Shown piece after piece: positions 1 to 7,649 of a DNA stretch of 64,000 bases (positions are counted from its first letter, which is position 1; each line of letters opens with the position of its first letter). This DNA is from Halomonas sp. H10-9-1. Lineage in GTDB: Bacteria; Pseudomonadota; Gammaproteobacteria; Pseudomonadales; Halomonadaceae. The stretch covers positions 1,674,001-1,738,000 of the forward strand of contig NZ_JAMSHO010000001.1 in assembly GCF_040147005.1 (NCBI RefSeq). The letters are read 5' to 3'. The notes under the pieces were generated by a model. It was not told where the DNA came from and did not search any database. It saw nothing but the letters and a program-made list of their open reading frames with translations. The translations under genes and the position numbers were made by a program.

Positions 1-1
1 G

Positions 2-244
2 GCATTGGGAGAACCTGCCAGCGCGCTGCTTATCAACCTCAACAAGGCGGAAAAGTACGGTTGGCTTGACTCAGCAGATCAATGGGTCAACTTGCGACAG
101 CTGCGCAACAAGATGATCCATGAATATATTGAGGATTCAGACGTCCTATACGTCTCACTGATGACGGCGCATGACAACCTCTCGGTCTTGAACCGGTTTG
201 CCAGAAGTCTTGTTGTCCAAGTTGAGCAGCTGCAAACGCTGTGA
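2..244 (+). CDS. HepT-like HEPN toxin, C-terminal part (cut by window edge)
   Basis: The gene enters from the left edge; the first whole codon is at base 2 and the true start is outside the window. The visible 80 residues are the C-terminal part of a HepT-type HEPN protein, the ribonuclease toxin of MntA-HepT modules. The motif RNKMIHEY is the R-X4-H-X-Y signature: Arg and His are the ribonuclease pair of the family and Tyr is the residue adenylylated by the MNT antitoxin in studied pairs. It aligns without gaps to the complete HepT at 1399-1872 (for instance KAEKxGxLxSADxW), so two related modules lie close together. Its own antitoxin gene should lie further left. Confidence 0.8.
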   Translation, partial: ALGEPASALLINLNKAEKYGWLDSADQWVNLRQLRNKMIHEYIEDSDVLYVSLMTAHDNLSVLNRFARSLVVQVEQLQTL

Positions 245-254
245 GGCCTTATCC

Positions 255-536
255 TTACCGCCAATACACCCAGGGCAACGCCTCCTCCATGCCCAGGGCG
301 CGCTGGTCGGCGATGAAGTTGGCGATATCGAATTCATCCGCCGGCAGCAGGCCGCCCGCTCGCTGGTAGACGCGCAGATCGGCCCGCATGCCGCGGATGG
401 TATTCTTCGACACGCTGTTAGCGATATGCCGGCGCGCCCGAGCCGAGAGCCGCTTCACCACCTGGGGCAGGCGTTCGAACTCCACCACCGCCTCATCGGC
501 TTGGATGAGCTCGTCGGGTCGGCTATCACGGCTCAT
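255..536 (-). pseudogene. Tyrosine recombinase, N-terminal stub
   Basis: A minus-strand reading frame of 93 residues starts at an ATG (536-534) with an AGGAG ribosome-binding site at 547-551 and stops at 255. Residues of about 28-80 look like the SAM-like core-binding domain of phage-type integrases (a helix around SKNTIRGMRADLRVYQ, then LPADEFDIANFIADQRA). The catalytic domain with the R-H-R-Y residues is absent, so the protein cannot recombine DNA. The frame ends abruptly beside the end of the HepT gene at 244, which points to a deletion. Family assignment rests on the helix pattern only and is moderately sure. Confidence 0.55.
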
Positions 537-611
537 GGCACCCCCGCTCCTGTCGGGCTGGACCGTGTTCAGACTATAAATAGCTGGATAGATAGCCAGT
601 ATAGCCGCCGC

Positions 612-1094
612 GAGGGCCGCTATACTGACGCCCAGCTTGAACAGCGCCACAGCCCGCTGAGCAGTGTCTTCGGCGTTGAGAATGCCGGCGCCAGCTGGGA
701 AGCGTTGCAGCAAGCCGTGGATCGGATGGTCGCGATTGTTCAGGAAGACCCTCACAAGGAGCGCATCGACAGGATTGTCACCCGGTGGCTGAAGCGCCAC
801 CTGCATCGGCTCGGTGCCGACGTCAACCTGGATCAGCTCGATAGCCTGGTGGAGGATAAAGCGATGCTGGCAGAGAACTTGGAAAACCTGGTCAAAAAGG
901 AGCGCTTGGAAGGTCGCCAGGAAGGAGAAGTCATAGGGCAGCGTCATATCTTACTAAGGCAGCTTGGTCTGAAGTTTGGAGAGCTCCCCACGTGGGCTCA
1001 GCAGCTGCTCGACGAAGCGACTCCCGAGCAACTAGAGGCATGGTCCGCAGCCATTCTCACCGCTAACACCCTCGATGACGTGTTCAAGCGTTGA
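612..1094 (+). pseudogene. Rpn-family nuclease, C-terminal remnant
   Basis: From base 612 the plus strand matches the second half of the intact Rpn gene at 2028-2975, both in DNA and protein (EGRYTDAQLEQRHSPLS against EGRYTEAQLEQRHSPLS). Everything upstream, including the catalytic PD-(D/E)XK half, is missing and is replaced by antisense sequence of the integrase stub. The reading frame stays open upstream to 198, but that part is antisense to the integrase and has no family resemblance. The C-terminus differs from the second copy: after EGRQEG it has a tail of the kind often found in this family (LRQLGLKFGELPTWAQQLL). Probably non-functional. Confidence 0.7.
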
Positions 1095-1097
1095 ATC

Positions 1098-1409
1098 ATG
1101 CGTCTATCCCCGTCTGACATTGATGCCATCAAGGCAGTGGTTAGCGAAAACTGTGGCGAAAGGGCCGTCGTCCGGCTCTTCGGCTCCCGCCTCGATGACA
1201 CCGCCAAGGGTGGCGATATCGACCTCATGGTGGAGCTTGATGAAGCGGTTGAGCACCCTGCGCGCCTGTCGGCCTGGCTCAGCGTCAAGGTCATGCGCGC
1301 CACGCAGGGTCGCAAGGTGGATGTGATACTGGCGGCACCTAACCTCGAAGAACTGCCGATTCACCGTATCGCTCGGGACCAGGGAGTCATACTGTCTAAT
1401 GACAAATAA
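1098..1409 (+). CDS. mntA: MntA-like nucleotidyltransferase antitoxin
   Basis: A 103-residue minimal nucleotidyltransferase. The polymerase-beta-type active site is visible as GSRLDDTAKGGDIDLMVEL (G-S ... D-I-D, residues about 30-47), where the two aspartates bind Mg. In characterised MntA-HepT pairs this enzyme adenylylates the Tyr of the toxin RX4HXY motif and so neutralises it. The gene lies four bases after the broken Rpn frame and overlaps the hepT start by 11 bases, so the two are translated together. The antitoxin-first order is usual for the family. Length is typical. Confidence 0.85.
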   Translation: MRLSPSDIDAIKAVVSENCGERAVVRLFGSRLDDTAKGGDIDLMVELDEAVEHPARLSAWLSVKVMRATQGRKVDVILAAPNLEELPIHRIARDQGVILSNDK

Positions 1410-1872
1410 TCATCAAGAACGCCTTGCCTTTCTGCACCGGGTCGTCAGCAAAGAAATTCGGCACCTGCACTTTTCGGCATCTCGCGTCTTCGACCAGCCA
1501 CTGGATGTCGACCGAGCCGCAACGCTCGCCAATGACGAAGCGTTCGCTGAAAGGGTCGAGGCGTTTGTAAGCCGTTTCTGTCGGCTGCAAGACACTGTTG
1601 GAGACAAGCTTCTCCCAGTCTGGCTGCAGGCACTTGGGGAGAAGCGGGGTGCGGTAGTCGATAACCTCGACAAGGCAGAGAAGCTGGGAATGCTGGAGTC
1701 CGCCGATCGCTGGCTGGCAATACGCCAGACTCGTAATCAGATGATCCATGAGTATATCGAGTCTGCCCAGGTATTGGTTGATGCGTTGAATGCGGCTCAC
1801 GATTACCAAGAAGAAATCATTAGTTTTGCTAACGCAATGTTAACCGATGCCAAAAAGCGTGGGTTAATCTAA
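1399..1872 (+). CDS. hepT: HepT-like HEPN ribonuclease toxin
   Basis: A 157-residue all-alpha HEPN protein and the toxin partner of the MntA gene it overlaps. The signature RNQMIHEY near residue 115 gives R-X4-H-X-Y with catalytic Arg and His and the modifiable Tyr. The family forms dimers that cleave RNA when the antitoxin is lost. The start at 1399 is the first ATG of the frame and lies inside the end of mntA, as expected for a coupled pair. A second HepT gene of the same type ends at 244, so the pair may be a diverged duplicate. No frameshift or missing motif is seen. Confidence 0.85.
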   Translation: MTNNHQERLAFLHRVVSKEIRHLHFSASRVFDQPLDVDRAATLANDEAFAERVEAFVSRFCRLQDTVGDKLLPVWLQALGEKRGAVVDNLDKAEKLGMLESADRWLAIRQTRNQMIHEYIESAQVLVDALNAAHDYQEEIISFANAMLTDAKKRGLI

Positions 1873-2027
1873 TTTTCTGAGTCTGGATTCGATTGGCAGC
1901 CTTCGCTTATCTTGAGGCTTGATCGCAGCGCCGGAAGACCTTGAATATTCCGGCGAGCTTCGGCAGCGCGTGGCGTACTGGGCTTCCATGTCTATACTGT
2001 ACCGATAGACAGTGGCGCGAGGTAGGC

Positions 2028-2975
2028 ATGGCAAATCATCACGACACCGGTTACAAGGAGCTTTTCAGCCACCCCGAATTTGTTCAACAGCTTATCGAAG
2101 GCTTCGCGCCGAACGAGATCGCCGAGCTGATGGACTTCTCGACGCTCAAGAAGCATAACGGCCACTACATTACGCCGCTGTTCGAGGAAAAGATCGAAGA
2201 CGTGGTGTGGTCAGTCGAGGTGACCTGGCAGGGGCTGACGCAGCGGGTGTTTCTCTACATTTTGCTGGAGTTTCAGTCGTCCGTGGATCGCACGATGCCG
2301 ATTCGCCTGCTGCACTATGCTGCCTGCTTCTACAGTGAGCTGCTTAAGCAGAAGACACTCACACCCGGGCAAAGCTTACCGCCGGTGTTCCCGGTGGTGG
2401 TCTACAACGGCTCACGGCGCTGGACGGCACCGCAGGATGTCTACGAGATGGTGCAGCCGGAACCCCCGGCCTTTCTCCAGGTCTACCAGCCGCACCTGCG
2501 CTACTATCTGATCGACGAGGGGCGCTATACTGAAGCCCAGCTCGAACAGCGACACAGCCCGCTAAGTGGTGTCTTCGGCGTCGAGAACGCCGGGGCCAGT
2601 TGGAAAGCGTTGCAGCAAGCCGTGGATCGGATGGTCGCCATCATTCAGGAAGACCCGCACAAGGAACGCATCGACAGGATTGTCACTCGGTGGCTGAAGC
2701 GCCATCTGCATCGGCTGGGCGCCGCCGTCAACCTGGATCAGCTCGACAGTCTGGTGGAGGATAAAGCGATGCTGGCAGAGAATTTGGAAAATCTGGTCAA
2801 GAAGGAGCGCCTGGAGGGTCGTCAGGAAGGCCGTCAGGAAGGCCGTCAGGAAGCTAATCGTGAAACTGCTCGCAACCTAATTAAATTAGGTGTGCTGAGT
2901 GACTTGCAGATCGCGGAGGCGACTGGCCTGACCGTGGCAGATGTGCAAATGCTGCGAGAAGACGATCTGCATTGA
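2028..2975 (+). CDS. Rpn-family recombination-promoting nuclease / putative transposase
   Basis: A 315-residue protein of the Rpn/YhgA group (PD-(D/E)XK nuclease fold; older name transposase_31). The start at 2028 is chosen because GAGGTAG at 2019-2025 precedes it and because the family N-terminus HHDTGYKELFSHPEF begins right there. The core strand LLEFQSSVD (about residues 87-95) holds the E-x-Q of the nuclease site. Rpn proteins are DNA endonucleases that raise RecA-independent recombination; their natural role is not settled. Near the C-terminus a 12-bp unit (GGYCGTCAGGAA, 2817-2852) is repeated three times and encodes EGRQ repeats; the broken copy at 612-1094 has one. Slippage in this repeat would change linker length, not frame. 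Confidence 0.8.
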   Translation: MANHHDTGYKELFSHPEFVQQLIEGFAPNEIAELMDFSTLKKHNGHYITPLFEEKIEDVVWSVEVTWQGLTQRVFLYILLEFQSSVDRTMPIRLLHYAACFYSELLKQKTLTPGQSLPPVFPVVVYNGSRRWTAPQDVYEMVQPEPPAFLQVYQPHLRYYLIDEGRYTEAQLEQRHSPLSGVFGVENAGASWKALQQAVDRMVAIIQEDPHKERIDRIVTRWLKRHLHRLGAAVNLDQLDSLVEDKAMLAENLENLVKKERLEGRQEGRQEGRQEANRETARNLIKLGVLSDLQIAEATGLTVADVQMLREDDLH

Positions 2976-3200
2976 TCTCTATGAGTGGCTGCACGGCCTC
3001 CATTGATGCCTTTTCCTCACTCGCTGATGCGACCGCAACGCATGATGTTCTGAACAAGCGGGTTGGCACCGCCCTCCCTTGTCGCCAACTCACTCAATAA
3101 ATCAGTGAACTAGCAGGCTTCAGTTAGCATTCCGCACCGCCCCTGCCAACGGCACTAATGGAGCTTGCTTCTTGCGGCGATCTCGGGCCATCACCGCGCC

Positions 3201-3238
3201 GGGTCAGACACCGGCCAGGGATGGCCGGGGTCTGACCC
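3201..3238. repeat. GGGTCAGAC/GTCTGACCC inverted repeat in a 303-base gap
   Basis: Between the Rpn gene (stop 2975) and the next start (3279) there is no gene. The gap holds an inverted repeat with arms GGGTCAGAC (3201-3209) and GTCTGACCC (3230-3238). The same GGGTCAGACCC core recurs at 34058, 34763, 37680, 38963, 43011, 61570 and 63608, so it is a dispersed REP-like palindrome. It has no T-run and is not a typical intrinsic terminator. Confidence 0.65.
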
Positions 3239-3278
3239 AAGCGGGCCGCCGTTGCCACGCTTTCCCTGCAGGCACTCC

Positions 3279-3713
3279 ATGAAACGACCTTCTCGACGGC
3301 AGCGTATCAAGCCCAAACAGGCGTTACTGGAAGCTAGTCAGCTGTCCGAGTGTGAGCGGCAACAGCTTGCAGATCGCATACGTTATCAAGGCAGCCCGTT
3401 CCATAAGCGCTATCCTGCAGACTATGGATTTCCTGAGCCCAAACCACGGCCAGACAAGACGCTCTGTGATGCTGACGCGCCCCTTTTGAAATCACAGGCT
3501 GAGGAACTATTGGCGGCCGGGGTGCTACGAGGCATGGTGAGTGTTCAGTTTCGTAGTGGCTGGCCTCAGAATATCTGGTCCGTCTGCGAGGGCGTCGTTT
3601 ACGAGTCCCAGCTTCAGAATCAGGAGCTGGGTGAGTACCATGGCTATCCAATGAGCCTTGATACAGCCTTTGCTGTGGTCGTTCTTGAAGAGTGGGAGAA
3701 TCGAGCCCCATGA
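3279..3713 (+). CDS. Unrecognised small protein, first gene of a two-gene cassette
   Basis: A 144-residue protein with a strongly basic N-terminus (MKRPSRRQRIKPKQ) and no membrane segment. The C-terminal half is a compact block with many aromatics and conserved-looking turns (SGWPQNIWSV, GEYHGYPMSLDTAF). I do not recognise the family. The start at 3279 is the ATG just before the basic stretch; no good ribosome-binding site is visible, and upstream sequence in frame overlaps the repeat at 3201-3238 and looks non-coding. Its TGA overlaps the ATG of the following gene (ATGA, 3710-3713), so the two proteins are very probably made in fixed proportion. A toxin-antitoxin or defence role is possible but is only inferred from this arrangement. 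Confidence 0.7.
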   Translation: MKRPSRRQRIKPKQALLEASQLSECERQQLADRIRYQGSPFHKRYPADYGFPEPKPRPDKTLCDADAPLLKSQAEELLAAGVLRGMVSVQFRSGWPQNIWSVCEGVVYESQLQNQELGEYHGYPMSLDTAFAVVVLEEWENRAP

Positions 3714-5041
3714 GCTTTCGCATGACCACCCGCTGGTGCAAGGTAAGCTCACTGGGCAGTGGCAGTGCCCAGGAGCGCCAACCTGATCGGGCAACCCTGG
3801 CAGAGTTGGAGTTGGCAGTAGGTGAGCTACTTTTCACTCGTGCCGAAGACTCCCTGAGTGGCGAGGTTCGCCATCATGCGATTCTGGCGGCCAACCCGCT
3901 TGCCGAGTGGCTGGTGTGGAACTGGTGGCGGCTATGCTTTGAACCCCAGCCCGCCGGCAAGCAAACGCTAGGCTGGCTCGAGGCCCACCGGATGGCCAAT
4001 GTGGGTGGAGGTTGGTTGTGGCCAAATGTCGAGTTCGTCAGCGATGGCGTGCGGATGCGCGTAGGCGCCAAAGCTAGTGCCGCGTCAGCGCATCAACCGC
4101 TGCGTTATCTTTCTGCCGACCACGCCGTCATTCCCTTGGCACAGTTCGAACAAGGCGTTGATGCATTTGTAGAGCGGGTGATCGAACGGCTATCGAAACT
4201 GGCAGTGGCGGGTGCCGATCTTCCTCACATGTATGAAGAGCTACTGGCTGAGCGGGCCGATTCCGAGACGGCGACCTATCGGCGGCTGGAAGCCCTGCTG
4301 GGCTTTGACCCAGACGAATGCCCCGATGAGCGCGTGATGACGCTTTATCAGGATGCGCAAGGCTTAGGGCTCGAGGCGATCGCCGAGTTGGCAGCGGGTG
4401 CCGGCAGCTCCCCGCTGAGTGCCAGCCAGCTCAAGGCTTGGGCGCGCTCTCAAGGCTGCGAATCGGACCAGCAGAACCGCCTTGGCTGGGTAGGGCAGGG
4501 CTATCGAGTGGACCACCAGCTTCCCGCCTGGCGAAATGGGGTGAAAGCGGCCCACGCCGTGAGAGCTCAAGAAAGGCTAGCGGATGCCGCCATTGGCAAT
4601 CGCCAGCTTGCGGAATGGTTTGCCGTGCCGGCTGGGCTTTTCGAGGAACAGCGCCATAACAAGGCGTTAGCCTATGAACTGGCCTTCGAATCAGACAAGA
4701 GTCGCGTGCTGTTACGCTCGCGGTGGCAGGCAGGGCGCCGTTTCGAAGTGGCTCGGTTGTTAGGGGATGTACTCTTACAGACTGAGCCCAAGCCTTTGCA
4801 TCTGGCAACGGCGCAGAATACCTACCGGCAGAAGCTGCAGCGCGCCTTCGCCGCCGAGCTGCTCTGCCCCATAGAAGCGCTTTCAGAGCTATTGGCAGGT
4901 GATTTTTCGGACGATGCGATTCAGGGTGCCGCCGATACTTTCGGGGTAAGCCCGATGACGGTGACGGTGCAGCTGCTTAATAATCGCGTGATGCAGAGCG
5001 ATGAACTCAACGGCCTGGACCCAGACTGGGCCGTGGCGTGA
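3710..5041 (+). CDS. ImmA/IrrE-like protein with degenerate zinc site
   Basis: A 443-residue protein translated from an ATGA overlap with the gene before it. The last ~110 residues follow the ImmA/IrrE metallopeptidase pattern: a helix GRRFEVARLLGDVLL, then QRAFAAELLCPIEAL, then a helix-turn-helix-like FGVSPMTVTVQLLNNRVM. In active family members the first helix reads RRFTLAHELGHLLL; here the HExxH residues are replaced (ARLLGD), so zinc binding and proteolysis should be lost. The first ~300 residues are not recognised. Such pseudo-enzymes often act as binding or regulatory partners. With the small protein encoded upstream, this may be an antitoxin or sensor. Alternative: simply a diverged IrrE protein with another function. 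Confidence 0.65.
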   Translation: MSFRMTTRWCKVSSLGSGSAQERQPDRATLAELELAVGELLFTRAEDSLSGEVRHHAILAANPLAEWLVWNWWRLCFEPQPAGKQTLGWLEAHRMANVGGGWLWPNVEFVSDGVRMRVGAKASAASAHQPLRYLSADHAVIPLAQFEQGVDAFVERVIERLSKLAVAGADLPHMYEELLAERADSETATYRRLEALLGFDPDECPDERVMTLYQDAQGLGLEAIAELAAGAGSSPLSASQLKAWARSQGCESDQQNRLGWVGQGYRVDHQLPAWRNGVKAAHAVRAQERLADAAIGNRQLAEWFAVPAGLFEEQRHNKALAYELAFESDKSRVLLRSRWQAGRRFEVARLLGDVLLQTEPKPLHLATAQNTYRQKLQRAFAAELLCPIEALSELLAGDFSDDAIQGAADTFGVSPMTVTVQLLNNRVMQSDELNGLDPDWAVA

Positions 5042-5148
5042 AGCCTGGTGGAAGCGACATGCACAGGCAAACAGCAGCCTTTCCTTATCGCTAGGTTCGT
5101 GAAAAATCAGTGGGTTAGGTGACGCGCTTCCGCCAGGATGCGGCACCA

Positions 5149-5239
5149 CCCCGCCAAATGGCGGGGCCTTTGGCGAAACGGTCGATGCCGCCATATGGCG
5201 GACTGGGCCCGCCAATTGGCGGGGTCAGGTGTTTCGCCA
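5149..5239. repeat. Three CCGCCA-N2-TGGCGG palindromes within a 313-base gap
   Basis: The gap 5042-5354 contains three near-identical 14-bp palindromes: CCGCCAAATGGCGG (5151-5164), CCGCCATATGGCGG (5188-5201) and CCGCCAATTGGCGG (5209-5222). Only the two central bases differ, and every version is self-complementary or nearly so. A further inverted pair, GGCGAAAC (about 5172-5179) and GTTTCGCC (about 5230-5237), encloses the second and third. They lie upstream of the polysaccharide operon. They could be operator sites or RNA hairpins; no T-run follows. Confidence 0.6.
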
Positions 5240-5320
5240 GAACGTTGACAAAGGCCCTTTGTCATCCAGTCGCCATTCTTGTGATGACGCCCTGGGTACA
5301 GCAGATGCTGAACTTATTTC

Positions 5321-5337
5321 TTGAATTCAGAATTCAA
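5321..5337. promoter_or_regulatory. Perfect 17-bp palindrome before the flippase gene
   Basis: TTGAATTCAGAATTCAA is a perfect palindrome (two 8-bp arms around one A) that ends 17 bases before the flippase ATG. Its position is right for an operator controlling the polysaccharide operon. No -35/-10 pair could be placed with confidence nearby, so the role is an inference. Confidence 0.4.
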
Positions 5338-5354
5338 CTTTGAAGTGCTTGTAA

Positions 5355-6647
5355 ATGACTGACTCCGCCATTGCGAGTGGGAAAAAGAAAAGCCTTGCAT
5401 CAGGCGCAATAGTTTACTTGGCTTCAAATATCCTGAATGCGTCCATTCCTTTCCTTCTGCTGCCGATTCTGACACGTCATCTTGAACCATCTGAATATGG
5501 TCAAGTGGCCATGTTTCAGTTGTTAATATCGGCGCTTACTGCTTTTGTCGGGTTGAATGCGGTTGGGGCGGCAAATAGAAAATACTTCGATGAAGATGCG
5601 CGGAAGGAGATGCCTAGCTATATAGGAGCGTGTTTCCAGATATTAGCTGTCAGCTTCCTGCTAGTATCAGTGTTTCTGCTGATTTTTCAAGACTGGCTAG
5701 CAGGAGCGCTAGGGCTCTCGCCCATCTGGATCCTTCTGGCTGCGGTTTCATCAGGCGCTAGCTTTGTTGTAAGAATGCGGCTTGGTCAATGGCAGGTTAG
5801 AAAGCAGGCTTTAAAATATGGTGCATTGCAGATTTTATTAAGTCTTTTCAATGGCACCTTATCATTAGTGTTGGTTTTAGCCTTGTCTTATGGGCCGGAA
5901 GGACCTATGGCTGGACAGACAGTTGCTTCGATCATTGTTGGAGGCATAGCTCTTCTTTTGTTAATTAAAGATGGCTTGGTGCATTTTTCACTGCGGCTTG
6001 ATCAGGTCAAGGACGCGTTGAGCTTTGGTGTTCCCCTAATTCCTCATATAGGTGGCGCCTTTCTCCTTTCCACCGTAGACCGATTTTTTATTAACAAGCA
6101 CTTGGGCCTTGATTCTGCCGGCGTCTATATGGTGGCTGTGCAGATAACCATGGCAATGTCGATTTGTTTTGATGCATTTAACAAGGCGTATGTGCCATGG
6201 CTGTTTGAAAGGCTTAGGGCGAACGACTCGGCAACCAAGCGCCGCATTGTTAAGTGGACTTATGCTTACTTTGTGATCGTGCTGATGATGGCTGGTATGG
6301 CTTTTCTCGCTGGACCGTATGCCATCACGCTTATCGCAGGTGAAAAATATGCGGCTGCGGGAGCCATTATTGGGATATTGACCTTGGGGCAGGCATTCCA
6401 AGGCATGTACCTGATGGTGACTAACTATATTTTCTTTTCTAAGAAAACCGCCAGGCTGTCTATGGTCACAATCTTTTCCGGGGTGCTGAACGTAGGGCTG
6501 CTGCTGCTGCTGATTCCCATTCTAGGCCTGCAAGGGGCTGCGATTTCGTTCGTGCTTGCTATGGCGATTCGTTTCGTCAGCACCTGGTGGCTTGCAAGCA
6601 TTAGTCATCCGATGCCTTGGTTTAATTTTAGAAATAAGGAAGTTTGA
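5355..6647 (+). CDS. Polysaccharide flippase (Wzx / PST family)
   Basis: A 430-residue polytopic membrane protein with about 12-14 hydrophobic segments, of the Wzx-type flippase branch of the MOP superfamily. It should move undecaprenyl-diphosphate-linked oligosaccharide across the inner membrane. Typical features are the N-terminal LASGAIVYLASNILNASIPFLLLPILTRHLEPSEYGQ-like start seen in residues 15-50 and the alternation of hydrophobic helices with short basic loops. It is the first gene of the cluster, four bases upstream of pseB, which ties it to a pseudaminic-acid-containing glycan. The ribosome-binding site is weak (GAAG about ten bases upstream). The gene is AT-richer than pseB, usual for flippases and other O-antigen-type genes. 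Confidence 0.85.
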   Translation: MTDSAIASGKKKSLASGAIVYLASNILNASIPFLLLPILTRHLEPSEYGQVAMFQLLISALTAFVGLNAVGAANRKYFDEDARKEMPSYIGACFQILAVSFLLVSVFLLIFQDWLAGALGLSPIWILLAAVSSGASFVVRMRLGQWQVRKQALKYGALQILLSLFNGTLSLVLVLALSYGPEGPMAGQTVASIIVGGIALLLLIKDGLVHFSLRLDQVKDALSFGVPLIPHIGGAFLLSTVDRFFINKHLGLDSAGVYMVAVQITMAMSICFDAFNKAYVPWLFERLRANDSATKRRIVKWTYAYFVIVLMMAGMAFLAGPYAITLIAGEKYAAAGAIIGILTLGQAFQGMYLMVTNYIFFSKKTARLSMVTIFSGVLNVGLLLLLIPILGLQGAAISFVLAMAIRFVSTWWLASISHPMPWFNFRNKEV

Positions 6648-6650
6648 TAC

Positions 6651-7649
6651 ATGTTCGACAATGCATCCATCCTGGTCACCGGTGGGACCGGCTCCTTTGG
6701 CCACACCTTCATTCCCATGCTGCTGGAGCGCTACAACCCCAAGCGGGTGATCATCTTCTCTCGCGATGAGATGAAACAGTGGGAGATGGCCAAAAAGTTC
6801 GAGGGCGATCCCCGTGTGCGCTTCTTCATCGGTGATGTGCGCGACCGCGATCGGGTCTACCGGGCCCTGGATGGCGTCGACTACGTGGTGCATGCGGCGG
6901 CCACCAAGATCGTGCCCACCGCCGAGTACAACCCCTTCGAGTGCGTCAAGACCAACGTGATGGGCGCCATGAACCTGATCGATGCCTGCATCGACAAGGG
7001 CGTGAAGAAGGTGGTGGCGCTCTCCACCGACAAGGCCAGCAGCCCCATCAACCTGTATGGCGCCACCAAGCTCACCTCCGACAAGCTCTTCGTAGCCGGC
7101 AACTCCTACGCCGGCGGCCACGAGACCCGCTTCGCCGTGGTCCGCTACGGCAATGTCATGGGGTCTCGTGGGTCGGTGATTCCCTTCTTCACCTCTATCC
7201 GCGACAAGGGCGTGCTGCCCATCACCGATGAGCGCATGACCCGCTTCATGATCAGCCTGGAGGAGGGCGTGGAGCTGGTCTGGCACGCCTTCGAGGACAT
7301 GGAAGGCGGCGAGATCTACGTCAAGAAGATCCCCTCCATGAAGGTCACCGACCTGGCCCGGGTTATCGCCCCAGAGGCCAGGCAGGAAGTGGTGGGCATT
7401 CGCCCCGGCGAGAAGCTGCACGAGCAGATGATCGGTGCCGAAGACGCCTACTACACCTACGAGTACCCCGAGCACTACAAGATCCTGCCGGCCATCAACA
7501 GCTGGGACAAGGACGCCAACCGCATCAAGGATGGCAAGAAGGTGCCGGAAGGCTTCGTCTACGCCAGCGACAATAACGGCGAGTGGATGAGTGACGCCGA
7601 GCTGCGCGCCTGGATCGACGCCAACTGGGAAAAGATCGGAGCCATCTGA
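6651..7649 (+). CDS. pseB: UDP-N-acetylglucosamine 4,6-dehydratase (inverting)
   Basis: A 332-residue short-chain dehydrogenase/reductase that starts the pseudaminic acid pathway: it removes water from UDP-GlcNAc and inverts C5. The NAD(P)-binding motif TGGTGSFG is at residues 10-17, and the catalytic YGATK at 136-140 is preceded by the conserved STDKAS (125-130). Length and motifs match PseB/FlaA1 rather than the large membrane dehydratase of the WbpM type, which is present separately at 39149-41107. The gene sits three bases after the flippase, and its TGA overlaps the ATG of pseC. Codon use is GC-rich, unlike the flippase before it. Confidence 0.93.
   Translation: MFDNASILVTGGTGSFGHTFIPMLLERYNPKRVIIFSRDEMKQWEMAKKFEGDPRVRFFIGDVRDRDRVYRALDGVDYVVHAAATKIVPTAEYNPFECVKTNVMGAMNLIDACIDKGVKKVVALSTDKASSPINLYGATKLTSDKLFVAGNSYAGGHETRFAVVRYGNVMGSRGSVIPFFTSIRDKGVLPITDERMTRFMISLEEGVELVWHAFEDMEGGEIYVKKIPSMKVTDLARVIAPEARQEVVGIRPGEKLHEQMIGAEDAYYTYEYPEHYKILPAINSWDKDANRIKDGKKVPEGFVYASDNNGEWMSDAELRAWIDANWEKIGAI

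Noticed and set aside
198..611. N-terminal extension of the Rpn remnant from 198
   Set aside because: It overlaps the integrase stub in antisense and shows no relation to Rpn proteins; similarity starts at 612.
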